Below, piece by piece: positions 23,743-37,734 of a DNA stretch of 64,000 nt; the stretch's first letter is position 1, and each line of letters starts with the position of its first letter. Made by a program: the position numbers and the translations under genes. The DNA is from Anaeramoeba ignava (taxonomy: Eukaryota > Metamonada > Anaeramoebidae): assembly GCA_028826165.1 (NCBI GenBank), contig JAPDFW010000070.1, positions 642,501 to 706,500 of the forward strand, in the 5' to 3' direction. The notes beneath the pieces are model-generated. The model was given only the letters and a program-made list of their open reading frames with translations. It did not search any database and was not told where the DNA came from.

Positions 23743-23879
23743 TTTTTATTATATTTTTTTTTCTTTATAAAAAATTTTTTTTTTTTAAATTGAAAAAAAT
23801 GAAGAAAAAAATGAAAACTTTAAAAAGAAAATAAAAAGAAAAAAAAAGAAAAAAAATTTTTTTTTTAATTTTATTTTAT

Positions 23880-25860
23880 TTATGTGGGCATAATTAAATT
23901 AAATTAAATTAAATTAAAAGGAGAAAAAAAAATTAAAAAAACAAAATTTCCCCTTTTTTATTTATTAATTTAATTAAATAAATAAATAAAGTGGAATTAT
24001 TTATAAATTTAATCAATTAATAAATAAAATGGAATTATTTATAAATTTAATAAATAAATAAAATGGAATTATTTATAAATTTAATAAATAAATAAATAAA
24101 ATGGAATTATTTATAAATTCAATAAATAAATAAAGTGGAATTATTAATTAATAAATAAATAAATAAAATGGAATTATTTATAAATTTAATAAATAAATAA
24201 AATGGAACTATTTATAAATTTAATAAATAAATAAATAAAAATGGAATTATTAATAAATAAATAAATAAATAAATAAAATGGAATTATTTATAAATTTAAT
24301 TAATAAATAAAGTGGAATTATTTATAAATTTAATTAAAAATAAAATGGAATTATTTATAAATTTAATCAATTAATAAATAAAATGGAATTATTTATAAAT
24401 TTAATTAATAAATAAATTAGAATGGAATTAATAAATAAAATAAAGTGGAATTATTTAATAAATTTAAATAAATAAATAAATAAAAATGGAATTATTTATA
24501 AATTCAATAAATAAATAAAATGGAATTATTTATAAATAAATAAATAAATAAATAAAATGGAATTATTTATAAATTTAATAAAAAAATAAAATGGAATTAT
24601 TTATAAATTTAAATAAATAAATAAAATGGAATTATTTATAAATAAATAAATAAAAAAAATAAAATGGAATTATTTATAAATTTAATTAATAAATAAAAAT
24701 GGAATTATTTATAAATTCAATAAATAAATAAAAATGGAATTATTTATAAATTTAATTTAATAAATAAAATGGAATTATTTATAAATTAAAAATAAATAAA
24801 TAAAGTGGAATTATTTATAAATTTTAATAAATAAATAAAAATGGAATTATTTATAAATTTAATCAATTAAATAAATAAAGTGGAATTATTTATAAATTTA
24901 ATCAATAAATAAATAAAATGGAATTATTTATAAATTTAATTAAAAATAAATAAAATGGAATTATTTATAAATTTAATTAATAAATAAATAAAATGGAATT
25001 ATTTATAAATTTAATTAAATAAATAAAGTGGAATTATTTATAAATTTAATTTAATAATAAATAAAAATGGAATTATTTATAAATCTAATAAATAAATAAA
25101 GTGGAATTATTTATAAATCTAATAAAAATGGAATTATTTATAAATTTAATAAATAAATAAAATGGAATTATTTATAAATTTAATCAATAAATAAATAAAA
25201 TAGAATTATTTATAAATTCAATAAATAAATAAAATGGAATTATTTATAAATTTAATAAATAAATAAATAAAATGGAATTATTTATAAATTTAATAAATAA
25301 ATAAAATGGAATTATTTATAAATTTAATCAATCAATAAATAAAATGGAATTATTTATAAATTTAATTAAAAAATAAAATGGAATTATTTATAAATTTAAT
25401 TAATAAATAAAATGGAATTATTTTATAAATTTAATCTAATAAATAAATAAAATGGAATTATTTATAAATTTAATAAATAAATAAATAAAATGGAATTATT
25501 TATAAATTTAATTAATAAATAAATAAAATGGAATTATTTATAAATTTAAAAATAAATAAAATGGAATTGTTTATAAATTTAATCAATTAATAAATAAAAT
25601 GGAATTATTTATAAATTTAATTAATAAATAAAATGGAATTATTTATAAATTTAATAAATAAATAAATAAAGTGGAATTATTTATAAATTTAATTAAATAA
25701 ATAAATAAAATGGAATTATTTATAAATTTAATAAATAAATAAAATGGAATTATTTATAAATTTAATTAATAAATAAAATGGAATTATTTATAAATTTAAT
25801 CAATAATAGGTTTATAAATTTAATTAATAATAGGTTTATAAATTTAGTTAATAAATTTTT
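23880..25860. repeat. ~34-bp minisatellite array
   Basis: Roughly 50 or more imperfect copies of a unit whose core reads AATGGAATTATTTATAAATT, followed by a variable number of AATA/AAAT steps. Length variation is mostly in that AAAT part. It fills the space between the RPS26 start and the ubiquitin-protease gene start. No open frame is present. Any promoter for either gene must lie within or just outside it. Confidence 0.9.
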
Positions 25861-25966
25861 GATGAAATGATTCTTTAAAATTTTTTTTTTCGAATTCAAA
25901 AATTCATTTTTTTATTTTTTTATTTTTTATTTTTTTATTTTATTATTTTTATTTTTATTTTTAATT

Positions 25967-28900
25967 ATGAATAAATTTTCGAATAATTGGATTGATATTT
26001 CACCAAATTTAACAATTTTTGATTCAACAATTAATGGTCTTGCAGGTTCTTTTAGAGATCTAATTACTTATAATCGTAATTATTTAAATAAATAAAAAAT
26101 AAAAAATAAAAAATATGAAATAATAAAATTATCAATTTAGTTTCACGAAGTTATCAAATAAATCAACCAAATTTCGTTAAAAAAGCAACTCAAACAATAA
26201 AAAGTTTTGCTTTGGAACTTTCTTCATTAACAGATCCATCAAAACCAAGACATAAATCCTTTTTTGAAAATGTTATCCCATTATTTATTGAATTCGCAAA
26301 TACAAAGTAATTAATAAAAAACCAACACAACATTTTTATTTATTTAAAACTCCAAAAAAAAAATATATATATAAAAATAAATATTTTAGACACATTTCTT
26401 CTTTGCAAACCAAAAAAAATGTGACTCAATTTTACCAGCAAATTATATCTCAATGCTGCGAAAATCTTGAAATAGATCCAAAACTTTATTTATCGATCTT
26501 ATCCAAAATTCTTAATAAAAATTCCTATTTATTTGATAACATTCAACAATCATTGCAAAACGAAAAATACAAACAATTTAGAAATAGTTTGACAAATAAT
26601 AAAGATTCTAATCCAAATCACTTCCAAAATTTTCTTAAATCAAATAATCTTGAAATGGAACAAGACGCAGAACAAGACCCAGCACAAAAATACTTTATGA
26701 AAATGAGCTTTTCGTTTTCAAATCCGATTGAAGATGAAAAAAGAATATTTATTGCAAATTTAGTAATTTTTTTTTTTAATTTTATTTTAAAAAACAAACA
26801 AAAATATTGAATTTTCTTTTCTTTATCAGGAAAACGATCAACAAATATCATTGTTTTTCTTTTTAAATATCCAATTTTTTGGAGTTGTTGGGGGATTTGA
26901 AAAAATGGTTTTGGTTACTCAAAATAGTTCTGATTTAGAATTAGCGCAAATGATAGTTTCTTTTTCAGAGCAAGTAAATAATTCAAAAAAATTTAAAAAA
27001 TTTCAATTTATAAAAAAAATTGAATTCCTAAAAAATTTTGTTTTAGATATTCCCTTATGTATCTGAGCAAGTAAAGAAGCAAATCCTGGAGATATTCAAC
27101 AAATTTATCATTTCAATTAAGAAAGATCAAACAATTTCAACTGTTTCTTCAGAAAAAATGAAAATGGAAATATTATTTTCAATTGCTTGTTCTCCAGTTG
27201 AAACAGATGACGAATTTCTGTCCAATTTTTTAGTCAACATTTCAAAATTGCTCAATAAAGGAGAAAGTGAATATCAAGAAATCTGCTTCGAAATGATAAC
27301 GAATTTGGTTGAAAGAAACCCCAAAAATATGAAAAATAATCTTTTGAGTTTCATTAAAACAAATGATCTCATTGACAAAGCAATTTCCAAAACAACTTCA
27401 TTCACGCCCAAATTCGTCTCTTCGTTGAAAAAATTGATCATGATTGGGATCCAAAACGAACTGATAAAGTCGATCCATGTGAAAAAATTATGGGCTCTTT
27501 TCACGGATCAGGAATTTTTCGATAATCTTTCAATCGAAAACAAAAAAACGTTAAGAACTTGCATAAATATTATTGCCAAAGCAGGGCCTCAAGGCATTAT
27601 CCCCGAAATTAGCAATGTTGTCGAGCAATTCGATGTGAAACATATCACTTCGAACATCTTGAAAACTATGCACTTGATCACGAAAAATGCGCTTCAAAAC
27701 AAAAATCCCATTGCATCACGTCAAGTTGAAAGCAAGATTAAAAAATTTCTCCAAAAAATCACAAAATCGGGAGGGAAACACAAGCCAAAAGACGCAAATA
27801 ACCCTGATCCTGGCGTGTTGTTGATTCAGGACAAAATGAATGATTTGCAAATCCCTCTTTTCTCAATGAACATCATGTGGAAAATTATCCACAACGAGGT
27901 TTTCATCACAAAAAATATCGAGAACAAATCAAAAGAATATTTCAAAAAAAACCTTTTTTTCGAACATGCCAAAATATATCAAGAATACTTCAAGTTGAGA
28001 TGCTTGTTTAATCTAATTGAAAACAAGTACATTCCATCAACACTTGATCTGTTCAATATTCTACTTTTGGAAACATCAAACTCGTTCGGAGAAGAAATTT
28101 CTCAAGAAATTTACAAAGCAGAAAAGAAGTTGAAGCTGATCGATCTCGTGATTAATGATCTGAGGATATATCTTTTGAATTCGATTGAAGTGACAAATTC
28201 TTTGAAAAAAACAAGAACAGAAAGTATTTATTTATATTTTTATATTTTTATTTATAAAATTAATTTCCAAAAAAAAAATTTTAAAAAAAAAAAATAAAAA
28301 GATAAACTTTTACAAGACAAGCAGGATTTTGTGCCTAATCCATCAGGATTACTCGCTGGAAATCTATCTCATCTCGAAGAAATCAAAATCAGACTCTCTT
28401 TTATTGAAACAATTCTCTCCAAATCAAAAATAACAATAGCATACGAACAAATTGAAAGGATCTGGGAATTAATTGTTGACAACCCAATAACGGAAAAGGA
28501 AGTTGATGTATTTTTTGATTGGCTTCGAAAAATCAGAGTTGTTTTGAAGGAAGATGAAGTCAAGCTGGAAACATACACAAAATTAATGAACAACCACACA
28601 AACTCAGAAATTAGCGAATTGGAAAGCATACAAAAAGATGACAACTTCATTTCGATGGCGCCGCAAGCATTGAAGAAAGTTTTCAAGGAAAAAATTTGCA
28701 AAATTGAACCGCTAACAATTCGTTCATCGCAATTCAAGCTTTTCGTGAAATATTTCATCTATTGCAATATCAAATCCAAGAAGATCGAGTACGAATATGT
28801 GGACAAGGCGTTTAAGACAGTAGACCCTATTGCCGAGAAGGAGCTTGTTGAGATTCGGCAGGTGAAATCAGGCGATTGGAAGGTTGTCAGTCCAAATCTT

Positions 28901-31900
28901 GACGGATTGGATTATTTGGTTTCTGTCATCATATCAGCAATCGATAACAATCTTTCCGAATCCGCTATTGCTTTTTACTGCCAAATTTTTACTCTATTGA
29001 AAATGCGCAATCCGAACAAGATTCGTGTTCAAATGATTTCGAATATTATGGATGGACTGCAGAATTCTTTTGAAAAATACGATTTCCACAAAAAAAGCAT
29101 GCCAAAACTTCCTCAAAAACGCAGGAAAAATAAGTTCCACCAAAAATTCAAGAACAAGAACAAGAACAAGAACATCCAGAAAACCTGGCAGGCCGTTTTG
29201 GAAAGGAGAATTTCGCGCTTTGTTATGCTTCTTGGTTCTGTTGTAACGGCCTATGATAAAATGTTCCGAAATTCGTTTATTCTTCCTCAGCTCACTCCGC
29301 AAAAGGATCTAATCGGGATTTCTCCCAAAACACTTGTTTTAAGCCTCCCAAAAACAAGCGCCAAGCAAGTTTCGTTCCGTACTTTCAGTTCTATTCCTTT
29401 GAAAATAATCAACCAAATATTTGCCAAAAAAATTGGTGAATCTCTCGAAAATTTCGTTTTGCTTTATAACCAGAAGGAACTCAATATCAAAGAAGATGAT
29501 ACATTAAATCTATTAGGAGATGATGATATTTTTACTTTCACTTATCAATTGAAGAAAATCAATCAAAATTATATTTTATCAAATCAAACATCCAATGAAG
29601 AAAAAGGAAAATGTCAATTTAATCCACAAGTTAGAACAGCATGTTCTTTGGTTTTTAATGTACAATTCAAAAAAAAAAACAAATATTTCAAAAATTTCAA
29701 TTCATTTCATTTTATTTTAAAAATTTTAATTCAATTCATTTCAATTCATTTCATTTCAAAAATTTTATTTCAATTTAATTTAATTCATTTCATTTTAATT
29801 CATTCCATTTTAAAAATTTTAATTCAATTTATTTCATTTTATTTTAAAAATTTTAATTTAATTCATTTTAAAAATTTTAATTCAATTCATTTCAATTCAA
29901 TTCAATTCATTTTAATTCATTTTAAAAATTTTATTTCAAAAATTTTATTTCAATTCATTTTAAAAATTTTAATTCAATTCATTTTATTTTATTTCAATTT
30001 AATTTAATTCATTTTAAAAAATTTTAGAATCCAAAAAGTTGGTATTATGGAACTTCAAAAAGTGATCGACTTCCTGCACGCTTTCTTCTTCTTAATAAAA
30101 ACTTCAGAATACTTTCATCATTATTTAAAACACCTTCTTATATTGCAGACGAGGTTTATCATCTTTTATCGATGCTGCCAATCCATAAAGACGAGACAAT
30201 CCCATTTTTTGAACTTGAAACAAACAAGATAATATTTGGGCAAAATGAGGAAAATTTCGAAATGTTGGTTCCACAACCAAATCAAGAAAACGAAAACACA
30301 ACAGATTCAGGGAAATCAACACCGTTTCCGTTGAAAAGCAGAAAATTGGATTGGGCTGCTTGTTTCAACGCAACGGAAAGTTGTTTCACACTGCTTTATC
30401 GATTGGAAATGATGAAAATTTTCCTCATTTCGATTCCAAATGAAATTCCGCGAGACGAGAATTTCTACAGCTTTCGCAACAAAAACCTAATCAAGTATTT
30501 CACCAATACAAGCGGATTCAATCAGATGATTCTGCTTTTCTGCGAACTTTTTGAAGTGCTGAAGAAGGAGATACATTCTCTTGAAGACGAAGAAGTCAAT
30601 CAGCGAGATCTTGAGTTTGGATTGGATCAAGAAATGAACATCTCGAACAAATTCAGATCCTCAAACAGCCTCTCGCGATTCACAAGCACAAACAGTTTTG
30701 GCGAATTATGCCAAACATACAAAAACGCGGAGAATGATTTCAAACAATATTCGCTATTCCGCTATGCACTCCAACTGCATCCCGGGATTTTGCGTGTTTT
30801 GGATCTGATATTGCGCTTGTTTATCTTCGTTATTTCCGAAGAACCCTTTGAGCCGTTGGATTTTCTATATCGATCCAAAACGTACACGCCGTTCATCAAG
30901 CTCTCAAACGAAAAAATCATTTCTCCGTTTATTCACTCGCTTTTTGAGATCATTTCCGAGCTCTCACGGTTTAGTTTCCACAATGATGTTTTTCTCCTGT
31001 TCCGCAGCATAGAAATACAGAAACAGGTCGAAGAAATTATTAGCGTGGTTGTCGACTCTCTGCTTCTCATATCCTTCCAAAAACCAAGCCTGATCGGCTC
31101 TTTTATTCTCCAGTCTGACCCAAGAAGCATCGATTCTCAGGACAAAACCCACTTTCTTTCTTTGCTTGAATCTTCTCTTATCAAAAGCTCCTCTTCCAAA
31201 ATACGCAACTCCATACTCAAGCTCATTCTTAATCTTTCACAGTTGAAAAGTTTATCCGAAACCATCTCAATTGATCCAAATGATTTCTTCTTTTCTCATC
31301 TTGTTTCTTTCTTCGATATTATTTCCCTTTATCCGCAAAATGCAGAGCAATTCTTCAAAATTCTCCGCAAAATCATCTCGTTCCAATCACTCAAGATCCC
31401 AACAAAGAAACAGAATGCCAACGAAACCCAGAAAATCAACAGTTTCACTCTTTGGGATAATTCTGGTTCTTTTTTCGACTTCGTTTGGGCAAGAATAGAG
31501 CATCTTTCTGAGAAAGAAAGAACAACCTCAATTAAGGACACTGAACTCATTGCTGGTGAGTTTATTCGGTTATTTGTTGACGCAATGAAGCTTGAAAAGC
31601 TTCGAAACAAAGAGAATTTTATTCGTCTGCAAATATATTTTGCTAAAGAAAAACGTATGATTGAAAAATTACTCAATTTTTTGGTTTGGATTTTTTGCAC
31701 ACAAGCAGCACAAAAAAGTGCCAAAAAATTACTTCTTCTTCTTTTGGATTCAAATGAGGAAAATTTGGATCGTTTAGTCAATTCTTCTCGGCATATTTTT
31801 GCTAAATTGAGAGAGAGTTTCCAAGAAATCCGAGTTTTTGATTCTCATTCGCATCCAAATTCCCATTCACAACGATCGTCTCCCAATACTTATGGTTATG

Positions 31901-34900
31901 TTGGACTTAAAAACCAAGGAGCAACTTGTTATATGAATTCTATTCTTCAGCAGTTATTTTGGGTTGAGAAATTTCGCACAGGAATATTAAATTTAGACGA
32001 AGGAATTTTTAACGAAAGTAAATTTTAATTTTGAAATGAATTTTAATTTTGAAATGAATTTTAATTTTAATTTTAATTTTAATTTTAATTTTGAAATGAA
32101 TTTTAATTTTTAATTTTAATATTAATTTTAATTTTGAAATGAATTTTAATTTTATTTTAATATTAATTTTGAAATGAATTTTAATTTTAATATGAATTTT
32201 AATATTAATTTTAATTTTAATATGAATTTTAATATGAATTTTAATTTTGAAATGAATTTTAATTTTGAAATGAATTTTAATTTTAATTTTAATTTTAATA
32301 TTAATTTTGAAATGAATTTTAATTTTAATTTTAATTTTAATATTAATTTTAATATTAATTTTAATTTTGAAATGAATTTTAATTTTGAAATGAATTTTAA
32401 TTTTGAAATGAATTTTAATTTTAGTATTAATAATAATTTTGAAATGAATTTTAATATTAATTTTGAAATGAATTTTAATTTTAATTTTGAAATGAATTTA
32501 AATTTTGAAATGAATTTAAATTTTGAAATGAATTTTAATTTTGAAATGAATTTTAATTTTGAAATGAATTTTAATTTTAATATTAATTTTGAAATGAATT
32601 TTAATTTTAATTTTAATTTTAATATTAATTTTAATATTAATTTTAATTTTGAAATGAATTTTAATTTTGAAATGAATTTTAATTTTGAAATGAATTTTAA
32701 TTTTATTCATTAGAAAATCCAAACCCTTCTTTAAAGGTTCTTCAGGAACTCCGAACAGTTTTCCAGAATTTACTCAACCATCGACTCGTCTACTACGATA
32801 CAAAACCTTTTTGTAAAGCACTTCAAAACGCAAATCTGCTGATAAATCTCTCAGAACAACAAGACGCAAACGAGTTTCTTCTAGCATTATTTGATCAAGT
32901 CAAAGAAGCTCTATCAAAAACAAAAGAAAAGGACATTCTCAACCGAATATTTGGGCTTGAATTGTACAGTCAAGTAACATGTTTAGAAAAAAGCCATTTA
33001 AAAGAGAAATCGGAAAATTTCCTGTCAGTATCGATTGACGTAAAAAACAACACAGGATTAGTTCAATCTCTTCAAAACTACGTTCAATGCGAAATACTGA
33101 AGGGAGAAAATAAGTTTTCTTGTCCTGTTTGCGAAACCCCAGTTGAGGCGTCGAAGCAGTACAGCTTCAAAACACTGCCAAACACATTAATCATCCATTT
33201 GAAACGGTTTGAATACAATAGCTCTATTAGTCAAAGTTCCCGAATAAACTCGTATTTCGAGTTTCCGTTCAAATTGGACATGGCGCCTTACACAATCAAA
33301 AAACAGCCCGAAAACGGACAAAATTATCCTAACGAATATTTCGAATACAATCTTGTTGGCGTTGTTATCCATTCGGGAAGGGTTGATTCAGGCCACTACT
33401 ACTCGTTTATCCAGGACAGAATCCAAAAAACAGGCGACAAAGCACACAACCCAGAAAACTGGCTCGAATTCAACGACACCAAAGTCAGTCTGTTTGATAT
33501 CAACACCCTCGAGGAAAACAGTTTCGGCGAAATTGAGATTGATGGATCAGTTATCAAAAAAAAACCTTATTCTGCTTATATTCTTTTCTATGAACGTACA
33601 TTCATTGAAAACATCCCACTTTCAGATTTGGACCAAACAAACTCGCACAAACAATCAAAAGAGGACCGAATTTCTATTTTAAGTAATAACGAGGATGACG
33701 AAAACAACGAAAACTCGAAAAGCGACAAAATTTCGGTTCAAAATACAACAAATAACGTTGTCAAAAAGGATCAAAAACTTAAAACAGCAAAAGACTTGAT
33801 TTCCACTTATAAATTCGAAAACATCGAGAATATTTATCCTGGATTGCGGTTACGACACTACCAAAAATCCACTAATATCAAAAAAATACTCAATAACGAA
33901 ACACAACAAGATCTCGATAAAGAATTCGAACGCTTCAACTCGAGCATCCAGCAACAGCAAAACCCATCAGGACCCATGCAAATACGAGATGATGCAGATA
34001 CTGTTTCGTCTTTCATCAGTTTCTTTTTGGCTGTTTTTTCTGCGCAGGATGTTTCCAAAATCAAACCCGATTTTCTCTTGCTTGCTACGCAGATATGCTT
34101 TGGTTTTGTTCCGTCTTTCTGCAAAATTCAAACATTCGATGAATGGAATAAAAATCTTTTGGCCATTTATTCTTCGAGTACAAATTTTTGCGAAATGTTT
34201 TTACTTGATTTGATCCAGCAAGATAGCCATTTGATTCGCGAGTATTTGGCCAGTTACTTAATTCCCAAAGCAATTAGCGACCATTTTATTCGTCTTATTA
34301 GCACTTCATTTCAGAAAATTGATGAAAAGGAAAGACTAAAATCAATACCAAAATCAGAAACCAGTGAATTTGTGACAATAATTGGAAGGAATAAATCGGA
34401 AAAATTTAGTGTGAAGATTGACACAAACTCTTCATATATTAAGTTTATAAATTATTTACTTGAAAATGTATTTTTCTAATTTAATTTAAATTTAAATTTT
34501 AAATTTTAAATTAATTTTAATTATTTTATCTTTTTTTGAATAGACTGAAAATATTCTTCGTATCGGTTCAAATACAAATAATTATTACTCAAGTCTTAAT
34601 AAACTTCTGTTTGCTAGGCAGCGAGCAAATAGACTTTCTAATTGAACAAAATATCATCGAAAAACAACTCTATTTTTACTCGAAAAAAGTTATTCCAAAT
34701 CTTAAAATTATGGAATCTAAATCTCATCAAGAAATTGAATTTGATTCACCAAAAACAATCTTTGATTTTGTTTCATTGCCAAGTTTCCTGGATTTATCTC
34801 CAAAAACACCGCAAACAACAACACCTTTATCTTGGGATTCCTCGCAGTTTTCCTTCTTGATCGAATTTCTGCGGCTTTTGATATGCTCAGTCGAGTATAA

Positions 34901-35312
34901 AAACACAAACCAAGAAATGCCGAAAAAAGCAAAAGGAATTTTGTCGAGTATTCAAAGTTATCCAAATTGTTTTTATTCCTTTATTTCTTTTCAAATCAAC
35001 AAGCGCGAATTGAAAAAAATTATTTTCCATGTTTGTTTGGAAAATGACGAGATGTTCCGCTTTTTTAAAGATATTGGATTCGATATTTTTGTTCAGGGTA
35101 ATTTGGACCAAAAGAAACTCGCTGCAAGTTTTTTGGGTCAACTTACTTTAATGAATGATTCTTTTCAAATAGCACATTTCAAAGAAATTTATAATCAATT
35201 TTACAGTTATGAAAGAGATTTGTCAAATAATTGGTTTGTATTGGATAAAATGTTTGAATCTGCACTTAATCCTCATCTTGTTGCAAGAAAAGAGAAAATT
35301 TTTCAATTTTGA
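25967..35312 (+). CDS. Giant ubiquitin-specific protease (USP9X/USP24/USP34-like)
   Basis: Ten exons: 25967-26075, 26141-26306, 26390-26762, 26830-26973, 27047-28223, 28302-29659, 30028-32017, 32714-34467, 34544-34559 and 34618-35312. They sum to 2593 aa in frame. The N-terminal ~1700 residues look like a helical-repeat scaffold, with a ubiquitin-like segment around residues 1010-1090. The USP catalytic core is clear: GYVGLKNQGATCYMNS (Cys about 1743), QQDANEFL, a CPVC zinc-knuckle element, LIIHLKRFEY, SGHYYSF (His about 2000) and WLEFNDTKVS. About 430 C-terminal residues follow. Size and order match USP9X, USP24 and USP34, which remove ubiquitin from many targets. Exon 9 is only 16 nt. Introns 6 and 7 are repeat-filled. 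Which subfamily it belongs to needs a tree. Confidence 0.92.
29660..30027 (+). repeat. Repeat-filled intron 6 of the USP gene
   Basis: This 368-bp intron is made of TTTTAATTCAATTCATTTC-like units. Donor GTACAA and acceptor AATTTTAG flank it, both phase 0. The repeat family is not seen in other introns of this gene. Confidence 0.8.
32018..32713 (+). repeat. Repeat-filled intron 7 of the USP gene
   Basis: This 696-bp intron consists of TTTTAATTTTGAAATGAA units. It sits between the catalytic Cys box and the QQDANEF box; splicing at GTAAAT and ATTAG restores the catalytic domain. The N/F/M-rich open frame at 32174-32713 is a translation of this repeat, not a gene. Confidence 0.85.
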
Positions 35313-35339
35313 AAGAGAATTTTTTTTTATAAAAATTAA

Positions 35340-37545
35340 ATAAAAAGATTAAAAAAATTAAATATTATTTTTAAAATATAATAAATAAAAAGAATCCAAA
35401 CAAAATAATAAATAATTATTATTAAAATTAATTAAATAATTAAATTAAAAATAATTTAAAAAAAAAGTGGAATAAAATATTTTAAATAAAAATATAAATA
35501 TTTATTATTAATTTAATTCCATTTTTAAAATATAATAAATAAAAAGAATCCAAATAAAATAATAAATATTTATAATTAAAATTAATTAAATAATTAAATT
35601 AAAAATAATTTGAAAAAAAGTGGAATAAAATATTTTAAATAAAAATATTAATATTTATTATTAAATTAATTTATTATTAAATTTAATTTTATTTTTAAAA
35701 TATTATAAATAAAAAGAATCCAAATAAAATAATAAATAATTATAATTAAAATTAATTAAAATAATTAAATTTAAAAATAATTTAAAAAAAAGTGGAATAA
35801 AATATTTTAAATAAAAATATTAATATTTATTATTAAATTAATTTATTATTAAATTTAATTTCATTTTTAAAATATTATAAATAAAAAGAATCCAAATAAA
35901 ATAATAAATAATAAATAATTAAAATTAATTAAATAATTAAATTAAAAATAATTTTAAAAAGTGGAATAAAATATTTTAAATAAAAATATAAATATTTATT
36001 ATTAAATTTAATTTATTATTAAATTTAATTTTATTTTTAAAATATAATAATAAATAAAAAGAATCAAAATAAAAATAATAAATAATAAATAATTAAAAAT
36101 TAATTAAATAATTAAATTAAAAATAATTTGAAAAAAGTGGAATAAAATATTTTAAATAAAAATATAAATAATTATAATTAAATTAATTTATTATTAAATT
36201 TAATTTCATTTTTAAAATATTATAAATAAAAAGAATCCAAATAAAATAATAAATAATTATAATTAAAATTAATTAAATAATTAAATTAAAAATATTTTAA
36301 AAAGTGGAATAAAATATTTAAAAATTAAATAAAAATTAAATAAAAATAAAAAAAGAATCAAAAATAAATGGTCATAATTAAAATTAATTAAATAATTAAA
36401 TTAAAAATAATTTAAAAAGTAGAATAAAAATATTTTAAATATAATTATTTAATTTAATTTTTAAATTTCTTATTTTTAAAAAAATTTCAAATAGGGGTTT
36501 ATAATTAATTAAATTTTTATCTTTTTATTAGTTTTGATTTATTAAATTTAATTTCATTTTTAAAATATAATAAATAAAAAGAATCCAAATAAAATAATAA
36601 ATAATAAATAATTAAAATTAATTAAATAATTAAATTAAAAATAATTTAAAAAGTGGAATAAAATATTTTAAATAAAAATATAAATATTTATAATTAAATT
36701 AATTTATTATTAAATTTAATTTCATTTTTAAAATATAATAAATAAAAAGAATCCAAAGAATAAAAATATTTATAATTAAAATTAATTAAATAATTAATTT
36801 AAAAATAATTTAAAAAGTGGAATAAAATATTTTAAATAAAAATATAAATATTTATAATTAAATTAATTTATTTTTTAATTAAATTTTTATCTTTTTTATT
36901 TTAAAAAATTTTAAAAAATAAAAAAAAAATCCAAATAAAAAATAATAAATATTTATTATTAAAATTAATTAAATAATTAATTTAAAAATAATTTAAAAAG
37001 TGGAATAAAATATTTTAAATAAAAATATAAATATTTATTATTAAATTAATTTATTATTAAATTTAATTTTATTTTTAAAATATTATAAATAAAAAGAATC
37101 CAAATAAAATAATAAATAATTAATAATTAAAATTAATTAAATAATTAAATTAAAAATAATTTAAAAAAAAAGTGGAATAAAATATTTTAAATAAAAATAT
37201 AAATATTTATAATTAAATTAATTTATTATTAAATTTAATTTTATTTTTAAAATATAATAAATAAAAAGAATCCAAATAAAATAATAATAAATAATTAAAA
37301 TTAATTAAATAATTAATTTAAAAATAATTTAAAAAAAGTGGAATAAAATATTTTAAATAAAAATATTAATATTTATGATTAAATTAATTTATTATTAAAT
37401 TTAATTTCATTTTTAAAATATAATAAATAAAAAGAATCCAAATAAAATAATAAATAATAAATAATTAAAAATTAATTAAATAATTAAATTAAAAATATTT
37501 TAAAAAAAGTGGAATAAAATATTTTAAATAAAAAGAATTAAAATA
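35340..37545. repeat. ~170-bp satellite array
   Basis: About a dozen copies of a unit near 170 bp. Each contains AAATAAAAAGAATCC, then AATTAATTAAATAATTAA, then an AAAAAGTGGAATAAAATATT block. Spacing of the AGAATCC marker is roughly 155-176 bp, with one truncated unit near 36300-36540. The array lies between the USP gene 3' end and the tRNA-Ile. No open frame is present. Confidence 0.85.
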
Positions 37546-37561
37546 AAAAACAAAAAAGAAT

Positions 37562-37574
37562 AAAAAAAAACAAA
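37562..37574 (-). terminator. RNA polymerase III terminator of tRNA-Ile
   Basis: Directly after the tRNA 3' end the coding strand reads TTTG followed by nine T residues, a typical Pol III oligo-T stop. Confidence 0.75.
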
Positions 37575-37647
37575 TGGTCGATACTGGGTTCGAACCAGTG
37601 ACATCTGCGTTATTAGCACAGCGCTCTACCGACTGAGCTAAACGACC
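37575..37647 (-). tRNA. tRNA-Ile (anticodon AAU)
   Basis: The reverse strand folds as a 73-nt cloverleaf. It has acceptor GGTCGTT/ATCGACC, D arm GCTC/GAGC, anticodon stem CTGTG/CGCAG with loop CTAATAA (anticodon AAT), and T arm ACTGG/CCAGT with loop TTCGAAC. The discriminator is A. Internal promoter A box TAGCTCAGTCGG and B box GGTTCGAACCC match consensus. Position 6-67 is a U-U mismatch. No intron is present and the CCA end is not encoded. Confidence 0.95.
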
Positions 37648-37734
37648 TTTTTTTAATTTAAATTTTTCTTTTTTCTTATTTTTTCTTTTCAAAAAATTAT
37701 ATTATTTATACTAAATTTTTTTCTCCTTTTTATT

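Noticed and set aside
23880-25860. Possible CRISPR-like array
   Set aside because: The units vary by short AAAT steps and have no unique spacers; the genome is eukaryotic, so this is a minisatellite.
28994-29302. Leftward 102-aa frame
   Set aside because: It is antisense to USP exon 6, whose frame is supported by splice phases and domain content.
32174-32713. 179-aa NFNMNFN open frame
   Set aside because: It is a repeat translation inside USP intron 7, between two parts of the catalytic domain.
37489-37692. 67-aa open frame across the tRNA
   Set aside because: It is the chance translation of the tRNA-Ile and its poly-A/T flanks.
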